Assembly (NCBI GenBank): GCA_964203055.1
Contig: CAXNKS010000001.1
Span: 521,695 to 585,694, forward strand
DNA length: 64,000 bases
Reading direction: 5' to 3'
Origin: Fontibacterium temperatum
Lineage (GTDB): Bacteria; Pseudomonadota; Alphaproteobacteria; Pelagibacterales; Pelagibacteraceae
Shown: one piece after another, positions 52,613-62,014 of the stretch
Position numbering within the stretch: position 1 is the first letter of the stretch
How the letters are laid out: every line of letters begins with the position of its first letter
Notes under the pieces: model-generated
Told to the model about the DNA's origin: nothing
What the model saw: the letters and a program-made list of their open reading frames with translations, nothing else
Database searches by the model: none
Made by a program: the position numbers and the translations under genes

Positions 52613-54733
52613 TTAATAGATTTCTCTTTTACCTACGTGATTTGCTGGGCTAATTATTTTTTCTTCTTCCATTTGATCAATAATTCTAGCCGCTCTATTA
52701 TAACCAATTCCAAGTTTTCTTTGTAAAAAACTAGTGGATGCTTTGCCTTCAGTTTTAATTATTTCAACTGCTTTATTATATAATTCATCTTTTCCTTCTG
52801 AGTTTAAAACCACTTCATCATTTTCTTGTTCTTCAATTCTAGTTACTTCTTCAATGTAAGTTGGTGAGCCTTGAAGTCTTAAGAATGTCGAAACTCTTTC
52901 TATTTCTTTTTCAGAAACATAAGGACCGTGAATTCTTATTATTCTGCTTGCTGAAGACATAAAAAGCATGTCGCCATTACCAAGTAATAATTCAGCGCCC
53001 TGCTCTCCCAATATAGTTCTGCTGTCTATTTTTGATGTTACTTGAAATGATATTCTAGTTGGAAAATTAGCTTTAATTGTACCTGTAATAACATCAACGC
53101 TTGGTCTTTGTGTTGCCATAACAATATGAATTCCAGCAGCCCTAGCCATCTGCGCAAGTCTTTGTATGTAGTTCTCAATTTCCTTGCCTGCAATCATCAT
53201 TAAATCGGCCATTTCATCAACTATGACAACAATGTAAGGCATTTTTTTCTTACTCTCAGAAGATGCTTTATCGTTAAATCCTGAAATATTTCTCACTCCA
53301 ATCTCAGTCATTTCTCGATATCTTTTTTCCATTTCTTTAACGACCCATTTCAGAGCCGTTGTTGCTTTTTTAGGCTCAGTAATAACAGGAGTTAAAAGGT
53401 GTGGAATTCCTTGATAGATAGAAAGCTCCAACATTTTTGGATCAATCATAATAAGTTTACAGTCATCAGGTTTGTGCCTGTAAAGAATTGATAGAATTAA
53501 AGTATTAATACAGACTGATTTTCCAGATCCTGTAGTTCCTGCAATTAAAAGATGCGGCATCGAAACTAAATCTCCAACAATCGGAAATCCTGAAATACTT
53601 TTTCCAAGTGTTATTGGAATTTTAATGTCTTTATTATTAAATTCTTTACTAGAAATTATTTCTTTTAACGCAACATTCTCTCTTACTTTGTTTGGTATTT
53701 CTATTCCTATGGTACTTTTGCCAGGAACAGTCGCCACCCTTGTTGATATAGAGCTTGTGTTACGGGCAATATCTTCAGAAAGATTAATAATTTTCGATGT
53801 TTTAATTCCTGCCGTTGGCTCAAATTCATATAAAGTTACAACAGGTCCGGCGCTTACTCGTTTTATTTCGCCTGAGATACTAAAGTCTAAAAGAACATTC
53901 TCGAGAAATTTTGATTGAGTTTTATAACTTTCTTCATCTAATTGATTTTCTATTTTTACTGGATCATCAAGTAATTTTATAGGAGGGATTTTAAAGCTTG
54001 CAGATTTTTCAGTTTTTGTACTTTCTAAAGGAAGTTGTTGCTGAGGAGAAACCTCTTGTACTGAGATTTCTTCTTGAATTTTTTGAGTAATATTTTCTTG
54101 TACAGGCACATTAATAGCAATTTCTTCAGTATTTTTTCTATTAACATATATTTTAAAAATTAATTTTGGAAAAAAGCTTAATAAATCTACTGTGGTTATA
54201 AAAATAATTTTCCAGTCTTGAATGTTTAAGCCTGCGCTTAAATAAAAACATATTAGAGATATGGATAAAAAAATAACCGAAAGATAGGCTCCAAATGAAT
54301 TATTTTTTATATTTAATTTTTCAGAAATAAAATTAGCAACAAAACCACCAAAGCCATTATCAGGAAGCCAAAAACTTTGATCTATATTAATTGAGAAAAA
54401 TAAAGCTCCAAAAATAATAGATAAAATTAAGAATAATAGTTTTATAGAGAAATTCTCAATTTTTTTTTTAATTATTAAATATCCACCCCAGATGATTAAG
54501 TTAAGAAATATTAAAAAAGCTAAAATACCAAAAGCTTGTAGAAAAAAATCAGAAAGATAATAAAAAAAAGAAAAGAATTTATTATGAATATTTTTTTCTG
54601 AAGGAAATACATAGCTTATGCTATTTGCTGAGTATGTTGTTAACGAGATAAAATACGCAAGACCAGAAAAAATAGTTACTACACCAGCAAGCTCAATTAA
54701 TTTTACTTTAATAAATGTTATTATTTTTTCCAT
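52613..54733 (-). CDS. ftsK: DNA translocase FtsK
   Basis: Septum-located DNA pump that clears chromosomes and activates XerCD at dif, 706 residues. Four N-terminal membrane helices occupy about residues 15-165. A short linker follows, then the alpha/beta motor with Walker A LIAGTTGSGKSVCINTLIL near residue 400 and Walker B IVVIVDEMADLMM near residue 500. TQRPSVDVITGTIKANFPTRISFQVTSKIDSRTIL follows. The C-terminal gamma domain (ASTSFLQRKLGIGYNRAARIIDQME) reads KOPS sites. The linker is short compared with E. coli, typical of streamlined genomes. Confidence 0.96.
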   Translation of the reverse strand: MEKIITFIKVKLIELAGVVTIFSGLAYFISLTTYSANSISYVFPSEKNIHNKFFSFFYYLSDFFLQAFGILAFLIFLNLIIWGGYLIIKKKIENFSIKLLFLILSIIFGALFFSINIDQSFWLPDNGFGGFVANFISEKLNIKNNSFGAYLSVIFLSISLICFYLSAGLNIQDWKIIFITTVDLLSFFPKLIFKIYVNRKNTEEIAINVPVQENITQKIQEEISVQEVSPQQQLPLESTKTEKSASFKIPPIKLLDDPVKIENQLDEESYKTQSKFLENVLLDFSISGEIKRVSAGPVVTLYEFEPTAGIKTSKIINLSEDIARNTSSISTRVATVPGKSTIGIEIPNKVRENVALKEIISSKEFNNKDIKIPITLGKSISGFPIVGDLVSMPHLLIAGTTGSGKSVCINTLILSILYRHKPDDCKLIMIDPKMLELSIYQGIPHLLTPVITEPKKATTALKWVVKEMEKRYREMTEIGVRNISGFNDKASSESKKKMPYIVVIVDEMADLMMIAGKEIENYIQRLAQMARAAGIHIVMATQRPSVDVITGTIKANFPTRISFQVTSKIDSRTILGEQGAELLLGNGDMLFMSSASRIIRIHGPYVSEKEIERVSTFLRLQGSPTYIEEVTRIEEQENDEVVLNSEGKDELYNKAVEIIKTEGKASTSFLQRKLGIGYNRAARIIDQMEEEKIISPANHVGKREIY

Positions 54734-54811
54734 ATTTTGCTTAGCGAATCACAATTAAAACCTTTGTATCATTAATATTCAGTTGATAGAATTCCAAAGC
54801 AAAAGACAATC

Positions 54812-55987
54812 ATGCCTAACTCTCAAAAAATTTGTATTATTGGTTCGGGTCTCACAGCTTTGACCATCGCTTATTTGTTATCAAAATTTAGATTGCAAAT
54901 AGATATAGTTGAACAAGATCTTAATAAAAAAAAAATTAGGCCAACTAAGTTAGCACTAAGCAAAAATTCTTTAGATCAATTATGTCTTTACGGACTAAAA
55001 GATATTAAAAAAAAATCTAATGTTGTTAAGAATATTTACCTACATGACTCTTATTCATCCATTAGCTTAAAACAAGATCTTCATTTTTCAGCATCTAATA
55101 AAAAAGAGGCATTAGCCTACATTATTGATGGCAATACTTTATCTTCGGACATTAATAAAAAATTAAAAAGTTTAAAAAATATTAATTTTATCAACAAAGA
55201 AATATCGTCAATTAGAGATAATAAATTTTTCAAAGAAATTATTTTTAAAGATTTAAATAAAGAAAATTATAACCTTATTATTTTGGCTTCTGCTAATAAT
55301 ATTTTTTTATTATCAAAATTTAAATTAAGAAAAGTTATAGATAAGTCATATAACGAAGATGCATATGTTTTTAATCTACATCATAAAAAAATTATAAATA
55401 ATTCTGCAAGGCAATTTTTTTTAAAAGATGGACCTTTAGCTTTTCTGCCAGTTTCAAGAACAGAGACTTCTGTAATTTGGTCTATTAAAAATAATTCAAT
55501 TAATAAAAAATACGTATCAAGCAAGAAGGATTTATCTAAATTTTTTAATACTCATTTTAAAGAATTATTTAATGAAATAATCTCTATCTCTGAGATTAAT
55601 AAGTTTAATTTAAATTATATTTTTAATGAGTTAAAAGATTCCAAGAGAACCTTATTGTTTGGCGACATAGCCAATAAAATTCATCCCATAGCTGGTCAGG
55701 GTTGGAATATGACTTTAAGAAACATATTTTCCTTAATTAAAGTTATTAAATATTCTGAAAATTTAGGTCTAGAGATTGGTAATGATATTTTTATTAAAAA
55801 ATATTTAGATGAGACAAGTTTAAACAATCTTACGTTTGCAACATTGATTGATGGGATTAGAAAAATATTTGATGTTAAGATTGATAGCTATGCTGCCATA
55901 AGAAAGAATACACTTTCTAATATTGATAAGAATTCTTTTATTAAAAAGAATTTTGTCAATATAGCTAATAAAGGTTTATTTATTTAA
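54812..55987 (+). CDS. FAD-dependent ubiquinone biosynthesis hydroxylase (UbiH/UbiF/COQ6 family)
   Basis: A 391-residue flavoprotein monooxygenase. The FAD-binding ICIIGSGLTALTIAYLLSKF lies at residues 7-26, ALSKNSLDQLCLYGL near residue 48 replaces the usual ALS-x-x-S, and TLLFGDIANKIHPIAGQGWNMTLRNI (GD motif, near residue 278) is diagnostic. Members hydroxylate the ubiquinone ring. It is divergent from ftsK (78-bp gap) and converges with ogt. Which ring position it uses cannot be read here. Confidence 0.85.
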   Translation: MPNSQKICIIGSGLTALTIAYLLSKFRLQIDIVEQDLNKKKIRPTKLALSKNSLDQLCLYGLKDIKKKSNVVKNIYLHDSYSSISLKQDLHFSASNKKEALAYIIDGNTLSSDINKKLKSLKNINFINKEISSIRDNKFFKEIIFKDLNKENYNLIILASANNIFLLSKFKLRKVIDKSYNEDAYVFNLHHKKIINNSARQFFLKDGPLAFLPVSRTETSVIWSIKNNSINKKYVSSKKDLSKFFNTHFKELFNEIISISEINKFNLNYIFNELKDSKRTLLFGDIANKIHPIAGQGWNMTLRNIFSLIKVIKYSENLGLEIGNDIFIKKYLDETSLNNLTFATLIDGIRKIFDVKIDSYAAIRKNTLSNIDKNSFIKKNFVNIANKGLFI

Positions 55988-56431
55988 TTTCTCAAATTTA
56001 AGTATTTTATTTTTCAAGTTAACGCCACCCTTTGCTGAAAAACCACCCATTAAACCACTGGATCTAATCACTCTATGACAAGGAATAAAAAGTAATAATC
56101 TGTTTTGACCACAAATTCTTCCAACATGTCTTGGATGTATTTTTGTCTTTTTAGAAATAAAATTATAAGAGACAGTTTTCGCATAATTTATTTTTTTAAT
56201 TTCATTCCAAACTTTTAACTGTGTTTTCGATCCGATAGTTTTTGTTTTGAATGTGAATTTTTTTATCTTTCTATTTAAAAATTGTTTAATTTGATTTTTA
56301 ACTTTCAGTAATTGGGGGCTACTTTTTTGTTTTGATATTTTCTTAAAAGCAATATCAGTAATATAACCATCCACTTCCATAACCGAGACAAAGCCTAGTT
56401 CTGTTTTGAATGATAATTGGAAAGTTGACAT
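55976..56431 (-). CDS. ogt: Methylated-DNA--protein-cysteine methyltransferase Ogt
   Basis: Suicide repair enzyme for O6-alkylguanine, 151 residues. The acceptor cysteine is in LLFIPCHRVIRSSGLMGGFSAKGGVNLK (PCHRV near residue 120), preceded by the helix-turn-helix-like HPRHVGRICGQN and TKTIGSKTQLKVWNEIKKI. The N-terminal domain is reduced. Its start overlaps the unused upstream extension of mnmE and lies 32 bases from the mnmE start, with divergent transcription. Confidence 0.93.
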   Translation of the reverse strand: MSTFQLSFKTELGFVSVMEVDGYITDIAFKKISKQKSSPQLLKVKNQIKQFLNRKIKKFTFKTKTIGSKTQLKVWNEIKKINYAKTVSYNFISKKTKIHPRHVGRICGQNRLLLFIPCHRVIRSSGLMGGFSAKGGVNLKNKILKFEKLNK

Positions 56432-56462
56432 TTATATTAAAACTAAATCATATCGTTTTTTT

Positions 56463-57788
56463 ATGTCAATATTCGCGTTAGCAACAGCACCTGGAACATC
56501 CGGTTTAGCAGTTATAAGAGTCTCGGGAAAAGATGCTTTTAAAGTAGCTAAAGGATTAACTAAATTTAAAAAAATTAAGCCAAGAGTAGCTAATTTTTCT
56601 TCATTTTATGACAATAAAAATCAGATTATTGATAAAGGAATTTTTATATTTTTTCCAAAACCTAATAGTTACACAGGTGATGACGTGGTTGAATTTCATG
56701 TTCATGGAAGTAATGCAGTTATTAAATATTTTTTAAAAACCTTATCTAGTTTTAAAAACTGTAGATTAGCCAAACCAGGAGAGTTTACTAAGACTGCCCT
56801 TCTTAATAAAAAAATTAACTTATTACAGGCAGAGAGTTTAATTGATTTAATAAATTCAGAGACAGAACTTCAAAGAACACAGGCTCTAAAAGTAATGAAT
56901 GAGGATACTACAAAAGTTTACAATAATTTAAGAGATGAAGTGATCAAAATACTTTCTGATTATGAGGCGGTCATTGATTTTTCCGACGATGAAGTAGGTG
57001 ATAATGTCTTTTTAAATAATAGAGATAAGTTATTGAAAATAAATGATAAAATTAAAGAAATCATACGAAAAGGTGAGAATTCGGAAAAAATTAGAGAAGG
57101 ATTTAAGGTTTCAATCGTTGGACCAACTAATTCTGGCAAATCATCCTTAATTAATTGTTTAGCTAATAGGCAAGTGTCCATTGTTTCTAATATTCCGGGC
57201 ACAACGAGAGATCTTATAGAGACAAGTATTTTGTTAAATGGAAAATTAGTAAGATTTTTTGATACCGCTGGCTTTAGAAGTTCAAAAAATATTATTGAGA
57301 AAAAAGGGATTTCATTAACAAACAAAAATCTAAAAGATTCTGATTTAAAATTAATTATTTTTGATCACACCAAAAAAATAGATAAAAAAATTTTAAAACT
57401 TTATGATCAAAAATCAATTTTAGTTTTGAATAAAATAGATATTAAAAAAGCAAATAAATTTTTAGAGGATAAAATTTATAAACCAATTAGAATTTCAGCA
57501 AAAAAAAATTTAGGCATTTCTAATCTCGTTAAAACAATATCAAAGAAAATTGACGATCACTTTGAAGTTAATGAAGATAATATAATCTCAAGACAAAGAC
57601 ATAAAAAAAGCCTTGAAAACACAGTGTTTTTTATCAAAAAATGTCTTAATAAGAAATCTATCAATCAGATCGATTTAGCAGCAGAAGATTTAAGATTAGC
57701 AGTTAGGAATCTCGGAGAAATAGTTGGATATGTTAATGTTGAAGAATTATTAGATAGAATCTTTAAAGATTTTTGTATCGGTAAGTAG
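56463..57788 (+). CDS. mnmE: tRNA modification GTPase MnmE
   Basis: With MnmG it makes cmnm5U34 in tRNAs. I use the ATG at 56463 (MSIFALATAPGTSGLAVIRVSG), matching the family; 19 further upstream codons overlap ogt. GTPase motifs are G1 VGPTNSGKSSLIN near residue 221, G3 FDTAGFR near residue 267 and G4 LNKID near residue 328. The characteristic C-terminal CIGK closes the 441-residue protein. It precedes mnmG by 47 bp in the mnmE-mnmG-rsmG-parA-parB order. Confidence 0.97.
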   Translation: MSIFALATAPGTSGLAVIRVSGKDAFKVAKGLTKFKKIKPRVANFSSFYDNKNQIIDKGIFIFFPKPNSYTGDDVVEFHVHGSNAVIKYFLKTLSSFKNCRLAKPGEFTKTALLNKKINLLQAESLIDLINSETELQRTQALKVMNEDTTKVYNNLRDEVIKILSDYEAVIDFSDDEVGDNVFLNNRDKLLKINDKIKEIIRKGENSEKIREGFKVSIVGPTNSGKSSLINCLANRQVSIVSNIPGTTRDLIETSILLNGKLVRFFDTAGFRSSKNIIEKKGISLTNKNLKDSDLKLIIFDHTKKIDKKILKLYDQKSILVLNKIDIKKANKFLEDKIYKPIRISAKKNLGISNLVKTISKKIDDHFEVNEDNIISRQRHKKSLENTVFFIKKCLNKKSINQIDLAAEDLRLAVRNLGEIVGYVNVEELLDRIFKDFCIGK

Positions 57789-57835
57789 CATAAAAATACC
57801 TTATCTTTTAAGTTAATGGGATATATAACCCCCAT

Positions 57836-59705
57836 ATGAATTTAGAGAAAAATTTTGATGTAATTGTAATCGGAGCTGGTCATGCAGGCTGTGAAGCCGC
57901 TGCCGCTGCCGCAAGATCAGGTGTTAATACTGCTCTTATTACAAATTCACTTGCTACAATTGGTGAGATGTCATGCAATCCAGCAATAGGCGGATTAGGC
58001 AAGGGTCATTTAGTTAGAGAAATTGATGCATTAGATGGCGATCATGGGAATTGTTGCCGATCAATCGGGAATACAATTTAGATTATTAAATAGTAGCAGA
58101 GGTCATGCTGTGAGAGGACCAAGAACTCAATCTGATAGAGAGCTTTACAAAAAATATATGCAAAAAACGTTATTAACCTATTGTAATTTAAGTCTTTTTT
58201 ATGATCCTGTAGCAATGTTTGAATTTAGTAAAAATAAAATTATTTCTATCAAAACACAGTCTGGAAATTCATTTTCAGCAAAAAAATTTATTTTAACAAC
58301 GGGCACTTTTCTAAATGGCCTTATTCATATTGGTGATGAAAAGATTTCAGCAGGAAGAATAGATGAAAAACCAACCTTAGGATTAAGTGAGCAGTTAAAA
58401 AAATTAAATTTTAAAATTGGCAGATTGAAGACTGGCACACCACCAAGGCTTGATGGAACAACAATTAATTATGATCAGCTAGAGATGCAAGCTGCTGATG
58501 AAAAACCTTTTTTCTTTTCTTATTTGACAAAAAAAATTAATGCGAAACAAATTTCTTGTGGGATGACTTATACTAATGACAAGGTTCATAAAATTATTGA
58601 AAAAAATTTAAAGCTTAGCGCAATGTATTCTGGATCGATTAAAAGTATCGGCCCTAGATACTGCCCTTCTATAGAAGATAAGATCGTAAAATTTAAAGAT
58701 AAGCAACGTCATCAAATTTTTTTAGAACCTGAGAGTCTTACAACGAACATAGTGTATCCAAATGGCATATCAACCTCTCTTCCAAAAGAAATTCAACAAG
58801 AAATATTATTTAAAATCAATGGTTTAGAGAACGTTCGCATGATAAGACCTGGATACGCAATTGAGTATGATTATGTGTTTCCAACTGAGTTAGATTTTAC
58901 TCTTAAAACAAAAAAAATAGAAAATTTGTATCTTGCAGGTCAAATAAATGGAACAACAGGATATGAAGAGGCCGCCGCACAAGGAATAGTGGCAGGTCTT
59001 AATGCTGCTCAGTCAGTTAAAAATTTAGAACCAATAAAATTTGAGAGATCTCAGTCTTACATCGGAGTTATGATTGATGATTTGATTACTAAAGGAGTGA
59101 GTGAGCCTTACAGAATGTTTACCTCTAGAGCAGAATATAGATTAACACTAAGAGCTGACAATGCTGATTTAAGATTAACTCCTTTAGCTATTAAACATAA
59201 TTTTATATCTGAAATTAGAAAGTCTAAATTTATCAACAAAATCAATGACTTAAGTGATTTTAAAACTATATTATCCAATAAGATCGTATCACCTACTGTT
59301 TTAAAAAAAAATGGAATTAAAATCTCTCAAGATGGAAGAAAAAAATCACTATTGCAGATTTTGAAATTTAAAGATGTGACTTTAGAAAAAATTAGATCTA
59401 TGTTTTCAGATATACCAAAGTATGATGATGAAATTGAGGACTTAATAAAAACAGAGTCTCACTATAGTGGGTATATAGAACAGCAAAAAAGAGACATAAG
59501 TATATTTGAAAAAGATGAAAACCTCATAATACCAAAAAACGTTAATTATGACTTAATTTCTGGTCTTTCAAATGAGGTAAAAAGAAAACTGAATGACATA
59601 AAGCCATTAACTTTTGGTCAGGCACTTAGAATAGATGGAGTAACTCCTGCTGCAATTAATATATTGATGATTTATTGTAAAAATACTCTTAAAAAAGCAT
59701 CTTAA
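57836..59705 (+). CDS. mnmG: tRNA uridine modification enzyme MnmG (GidA), interrupted by a +1 frameshift
   Basis: FAD protein partner of MnmE. The first frame (to 58081) has FDVIVIGAGHAGCEAAAAAA near the start and SCNPAIGGLGKGHLVREIDALDG. The second frame (from 58035) continues IMGIVADQSGIQFRLLNSSRG to 59705, with LYLAGQINGTTGYEEAAAQG near the middle and FTSRAEYRLTLRADNADLRL. Removing one base at 58039-58040 (GGCGATC) joins DALDG-IMGIVADQ, equal in length to the E. coli DALGGLMAKAIDQ stretch. Full length is about 622 residues. Confidence 0.95.
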
Positions 59706-59708
59706 AAT

Positions 59709-60338
59709 ATGGATCAAGATGTTGAGTTTTTTATTAAAAAATTCAATGTTTCACGTGAAACAATAGAAAAGTTAAATAAATATAAAGATTTTCTAGTAAG
59801 CAGTAATAAATTATTAAATTTAATAGGAAAAACAACAGAAAATCATATATTTTCTAGACATTTTATAGATTCTGCACAAATATATGATTTAATTGAAGAT
59901 AAGTCAGAAATTATTGATTTAGGCTCAGGCGCTGGATTTCCAGGAGTTATATTAAAAATATTAATGGATTATAATAAAAAAGATGGAAATATTACATTAA
60001 TTGAAAAAAGTCCAAAAAAATGTAAATTTTTACAAGATTTGACTGATAAATTAGATTTAAACATAAAAATAGTAAATTTAAAAATAGAAAATTTTAAGCT
60101 CAATAAAATTTCAACAATAGTCTCCAGGGCATTCAAGAATACAGTTGATACAATGGACATCCTTTTTAAAAATAATGATAAAATAGAAAGCATTATATTA
60201 CTTAAGGGAAAAACTTATCAACAAGAGCTGGAGGATGCCAAAAAAAAATATACTTTTGATGTAGAAAAATTTAGAAGCATTACATCAGATGAATCTTTTA
60301 TTCTCAAAATTACTAATATTAAACGTACTACAACTTAA
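59709..60338 (+). CDS. rsmG: 16S rRNA (guanine527-N7)-methyltransferase RsmG (GidB)
   Basis: A 209-residue SAM-dependent methyltransferase. LNLIGKTTENHIFSRHFIDSAQI near residues 36-58 and the SAM loop IIDLGSGAGFPGVILKI near residues 72-88 are diagnostic, followed by IEKSPKKCKFLQDL. Its N-terminal codons for N-V-S-R-E-T contain a perfect parS site. It lies three bases after mnmG and eight before parA. Confidence 0.95.
   Translation: MDQDVEFFIKKFNVSRETIEKLNKYKDFLVSSNKLLNLIGKTTENHIFSRHFIDSAQIYDLIEDKSEIIDLGSGAGFPGVILKILMDYNKKDGNITLIEKSPKKCKFLQDLTDKLDLNIKIVNLKIENFKLNKISTIVSRAFKNTVDTMDILFKNNDKIESIILLKGKTYQQELEDAKKKYTFDVEKFRSITSDESFILKITNIKRTTT
59747..59762. promoter_or_regulatory. parS centromere site
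   Basis: TGTTTCACGTGAAACA is a perfect 16-bp palindrome identical to the canonical bacterial parS bound by ParB. It lies inside the rsmG coding sequence, about 16.8 kb to the right of the predicted origin and about 600 bp before parA. ParB would load here and spread to organise origin segregation. Confidence 0.95.
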
Positions 60339-60346
60339 GGTTGTAA

Positions 60347-61147
60347 ATGCCTAGGATAATTTCAGTCATAAACCAGAAGGGTGGAGTTGGTAAGACTACT
60401 ACAGCAATTAATTTGGCCTCAGGTCTTGCTCTTAAAAATTACAAAGTTTTGCTTATTGATCTTGATCCTCAGGGCAACGCTTCAACTGGTGTTGGGATTA
60501 ATCAGAATGAAAGAGAAAAATCTATTTATGATTTGCTTATAAAAAAAGATTCTTTTTTTGAATGTATAAAAAAAACTAAAATAGAAAATTTAAGTATCAT
60601 ACCAGCAAATGCAGATCTATCAGGACTTGAAACTGAAGTGGCAAATAATTCTCAAAAAGCTTTTTTATTAAAAAACATTATTGATGATCAAGTAAATAAT
60701 TTAGAAAAAGATAAATTTGCATACATCATAATTGATTGTCCTCCATCGCTTAGTCTTCTTACAATCATGTCTTTAGTTATTTCCGATTCATTAGTTGTTC
60801 CATTGCAAACAGAGTTTTTTGCGCTAGAGGGTTTAAGTCAATTAGTAAAAACAATCGACCGTATAAAAATTAATTTAAATCCAAATTTAGAAATACAAGG
60901 CATAGTCCTTACAATGTATGATAAGCGAAATAAGCTTTGTGCTGATGTCGAAAAAGAGGGAAGAAACTTTTTTGGAAATAAGGTTTACAACACAAATATA
61001 CCACGAAATGTAAGAATTTCAGAAGCACCTTCATTTGGAATGCCAGTTATTTTGTATGATAAAAATTGCGCTGGTTCTTTAGCTTATAATCAGTTTGTTG
61101 ATGAATTTTTAAGTAGAGAAAATTTAGAAGAAAAAAAAGTTGCTTAA
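60347..61147 (+). CDS. parA: Chromosome partitioning ATPase ParA
   Basis: A 266-residue deviant Walker-A ATPase (Soj type). The KGGVGKTTTAINLASGLAL loop lies at residues 10-28, with the signature lysine, followed by VLLIDLDPQGNASTGVG near residue 36 and YIIIDCPPSLSLLT near residue 124. It lacks an N-terminal DNA-binding extension, so it is the chromosomal form. It moves ParB-parS complexes during origin segregation and is directly followed by parB with no gap. Confidence 0.97.
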   Translation: MPRIISVINQKGGVGKTTTAINLASGLALKNYKVLLIDLDPQGNASTGVGINQNEREKSIYDLLIKKDSFFECIKKTKIENLSIIPANADLSGLETEVANNSQKAFLLKNIIDDQVNNLEKDKFAYIIIDCPPSLSLLTIMSLVISDSLVVPLQTEFFALEGLSQLVKTIDRIKINLNPNLEIQGIVLTMYDKRNKLCADVEKEGRNFFGNKVYNTNIPRNVRISEAPSFGMPVILYDKNCAGSLAYNQFVDEFLSRENLEEKKVA

Positions 61148-62014
61148 ATGATTGGAAATAAATTTAAAGGTTTAGGAAGAGGTTTGTCAGCATTAATGGG
61201 AGACATTCCTCAAGATAATGTTCAAACTAAAAGTTCTTCAGAAAAAATTCCTATACATTTTGTATATGCTAATCCATCTCAACCAAGAAAAAATTTTAAT
61301 CAGGAGTTGCTTAATGAACTTTCAGAGTCAATTAAGGAGCAAGGAATTATTCAACCAATATTAGTTAGAAAAAAGTCAGAAGATAAATATGAGATAGTTG
61401 CTGGAGAAAGAAGATGGAGAGCAGCTCAGCTTGCAAAAATTCATGAAGTTCCAGTTATTATTTTAAATATTGATGATAAGAAATCTTTAGAATTTGCAAT
61501 ATTAGAAAATATTCAAAGATCAGATTTAAATGGAATAGAAGAAGCTTTGGGTTATGATAATTTAGTAAAAAAATTTGGATATTCTCAAGAAACATTATCA
61601 AAAATTTTAGGAAAAAGCAGAAGTCATATTGCTAATACTCTTAGACTTGCTGGCTTGCCAGAAGAAATAAAAAAGATGATTTCAGATGGATTATTAACAG
61701 CAGGACACGCAAGATGTTTAGTCAATGTTCCTGACAATGTTAAACTTGCCAAAATAATAGTGAACAAGAATCTTTCCGTAAGGCAGGCTGAATTTTTAGT
61801 TAAAAAAGAGCAAGTTTTTTCAAGTCTAAAAAAAATTCCAAGAAATAATAAAGATACAAATATAAAATCTTTAGAAAGTGATCTAGGACTTTTGATGGGA
61901 ATAAAAGTTGATATTAAAAATAAAAAAAATAATTCTGGTGAAATTAAATTTTCTTATAAGAATCTTGACCAGTTAAATAAAATTATTAGTGTTCTTAAGG
62001 CTTATTTTAGATAG
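61148..62014 (+). CDS. parB: Chromosome partitioning protein ParB
   Basis: A 288-residue parS-binding CTPase. The N-terminal GLGRGLSALMGD, then the CTP-binding ParB/Srx motifs NPSQPRKNFN near residue 40, GERRWRAAQLAKI near residue 89 and ENIQRSDLNGIEEALGY near residue 120. The helix-turn-helix LSKILGKSRSHIANTLRL lies near residues 150-167. The C-terminal domain is the dimer part. The 3' end overlaps holA convergently by 42 bases. Confidence 0.97.
   Translation: MIGNKFKGLGRGLSALMGDIPQDNVQTKSSSEKIPIHFVYANPSQPRKNFNQELLNELSESIKEQGIIQPILVRKKSEDKYEIVAGERRWRAAQLAKIHEVPVIILNIDDKKSLEFAILENIQRSDLNGIEEALGYDNLVKKFGYSQETLSKILGKSRSHIANTLRLAGLPEEIKKMISDGLLTAGHARCLVNVPDNVKLAKIIVNKNLSVRQAEFLVKKEQVFSSLKKIPRNNKDTNIKSLESDLGLLMGIKVDIKNKKNNSGEIKFSYKNLDQLNKIISVLKAYFR

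Noticed and set aside
57789..57835. GGG/CCCCC hairpin before mnmG
   Set aside because: The stem is only about five base pairs and imperfect; too weak to call a regulatory structure.
28302..58040. Programmed +1 frameshifting as a shared mechanism
   Set aside because: The joints share no slippery motif, stop-codon context or downstream structure, and they affect unrelated genes.
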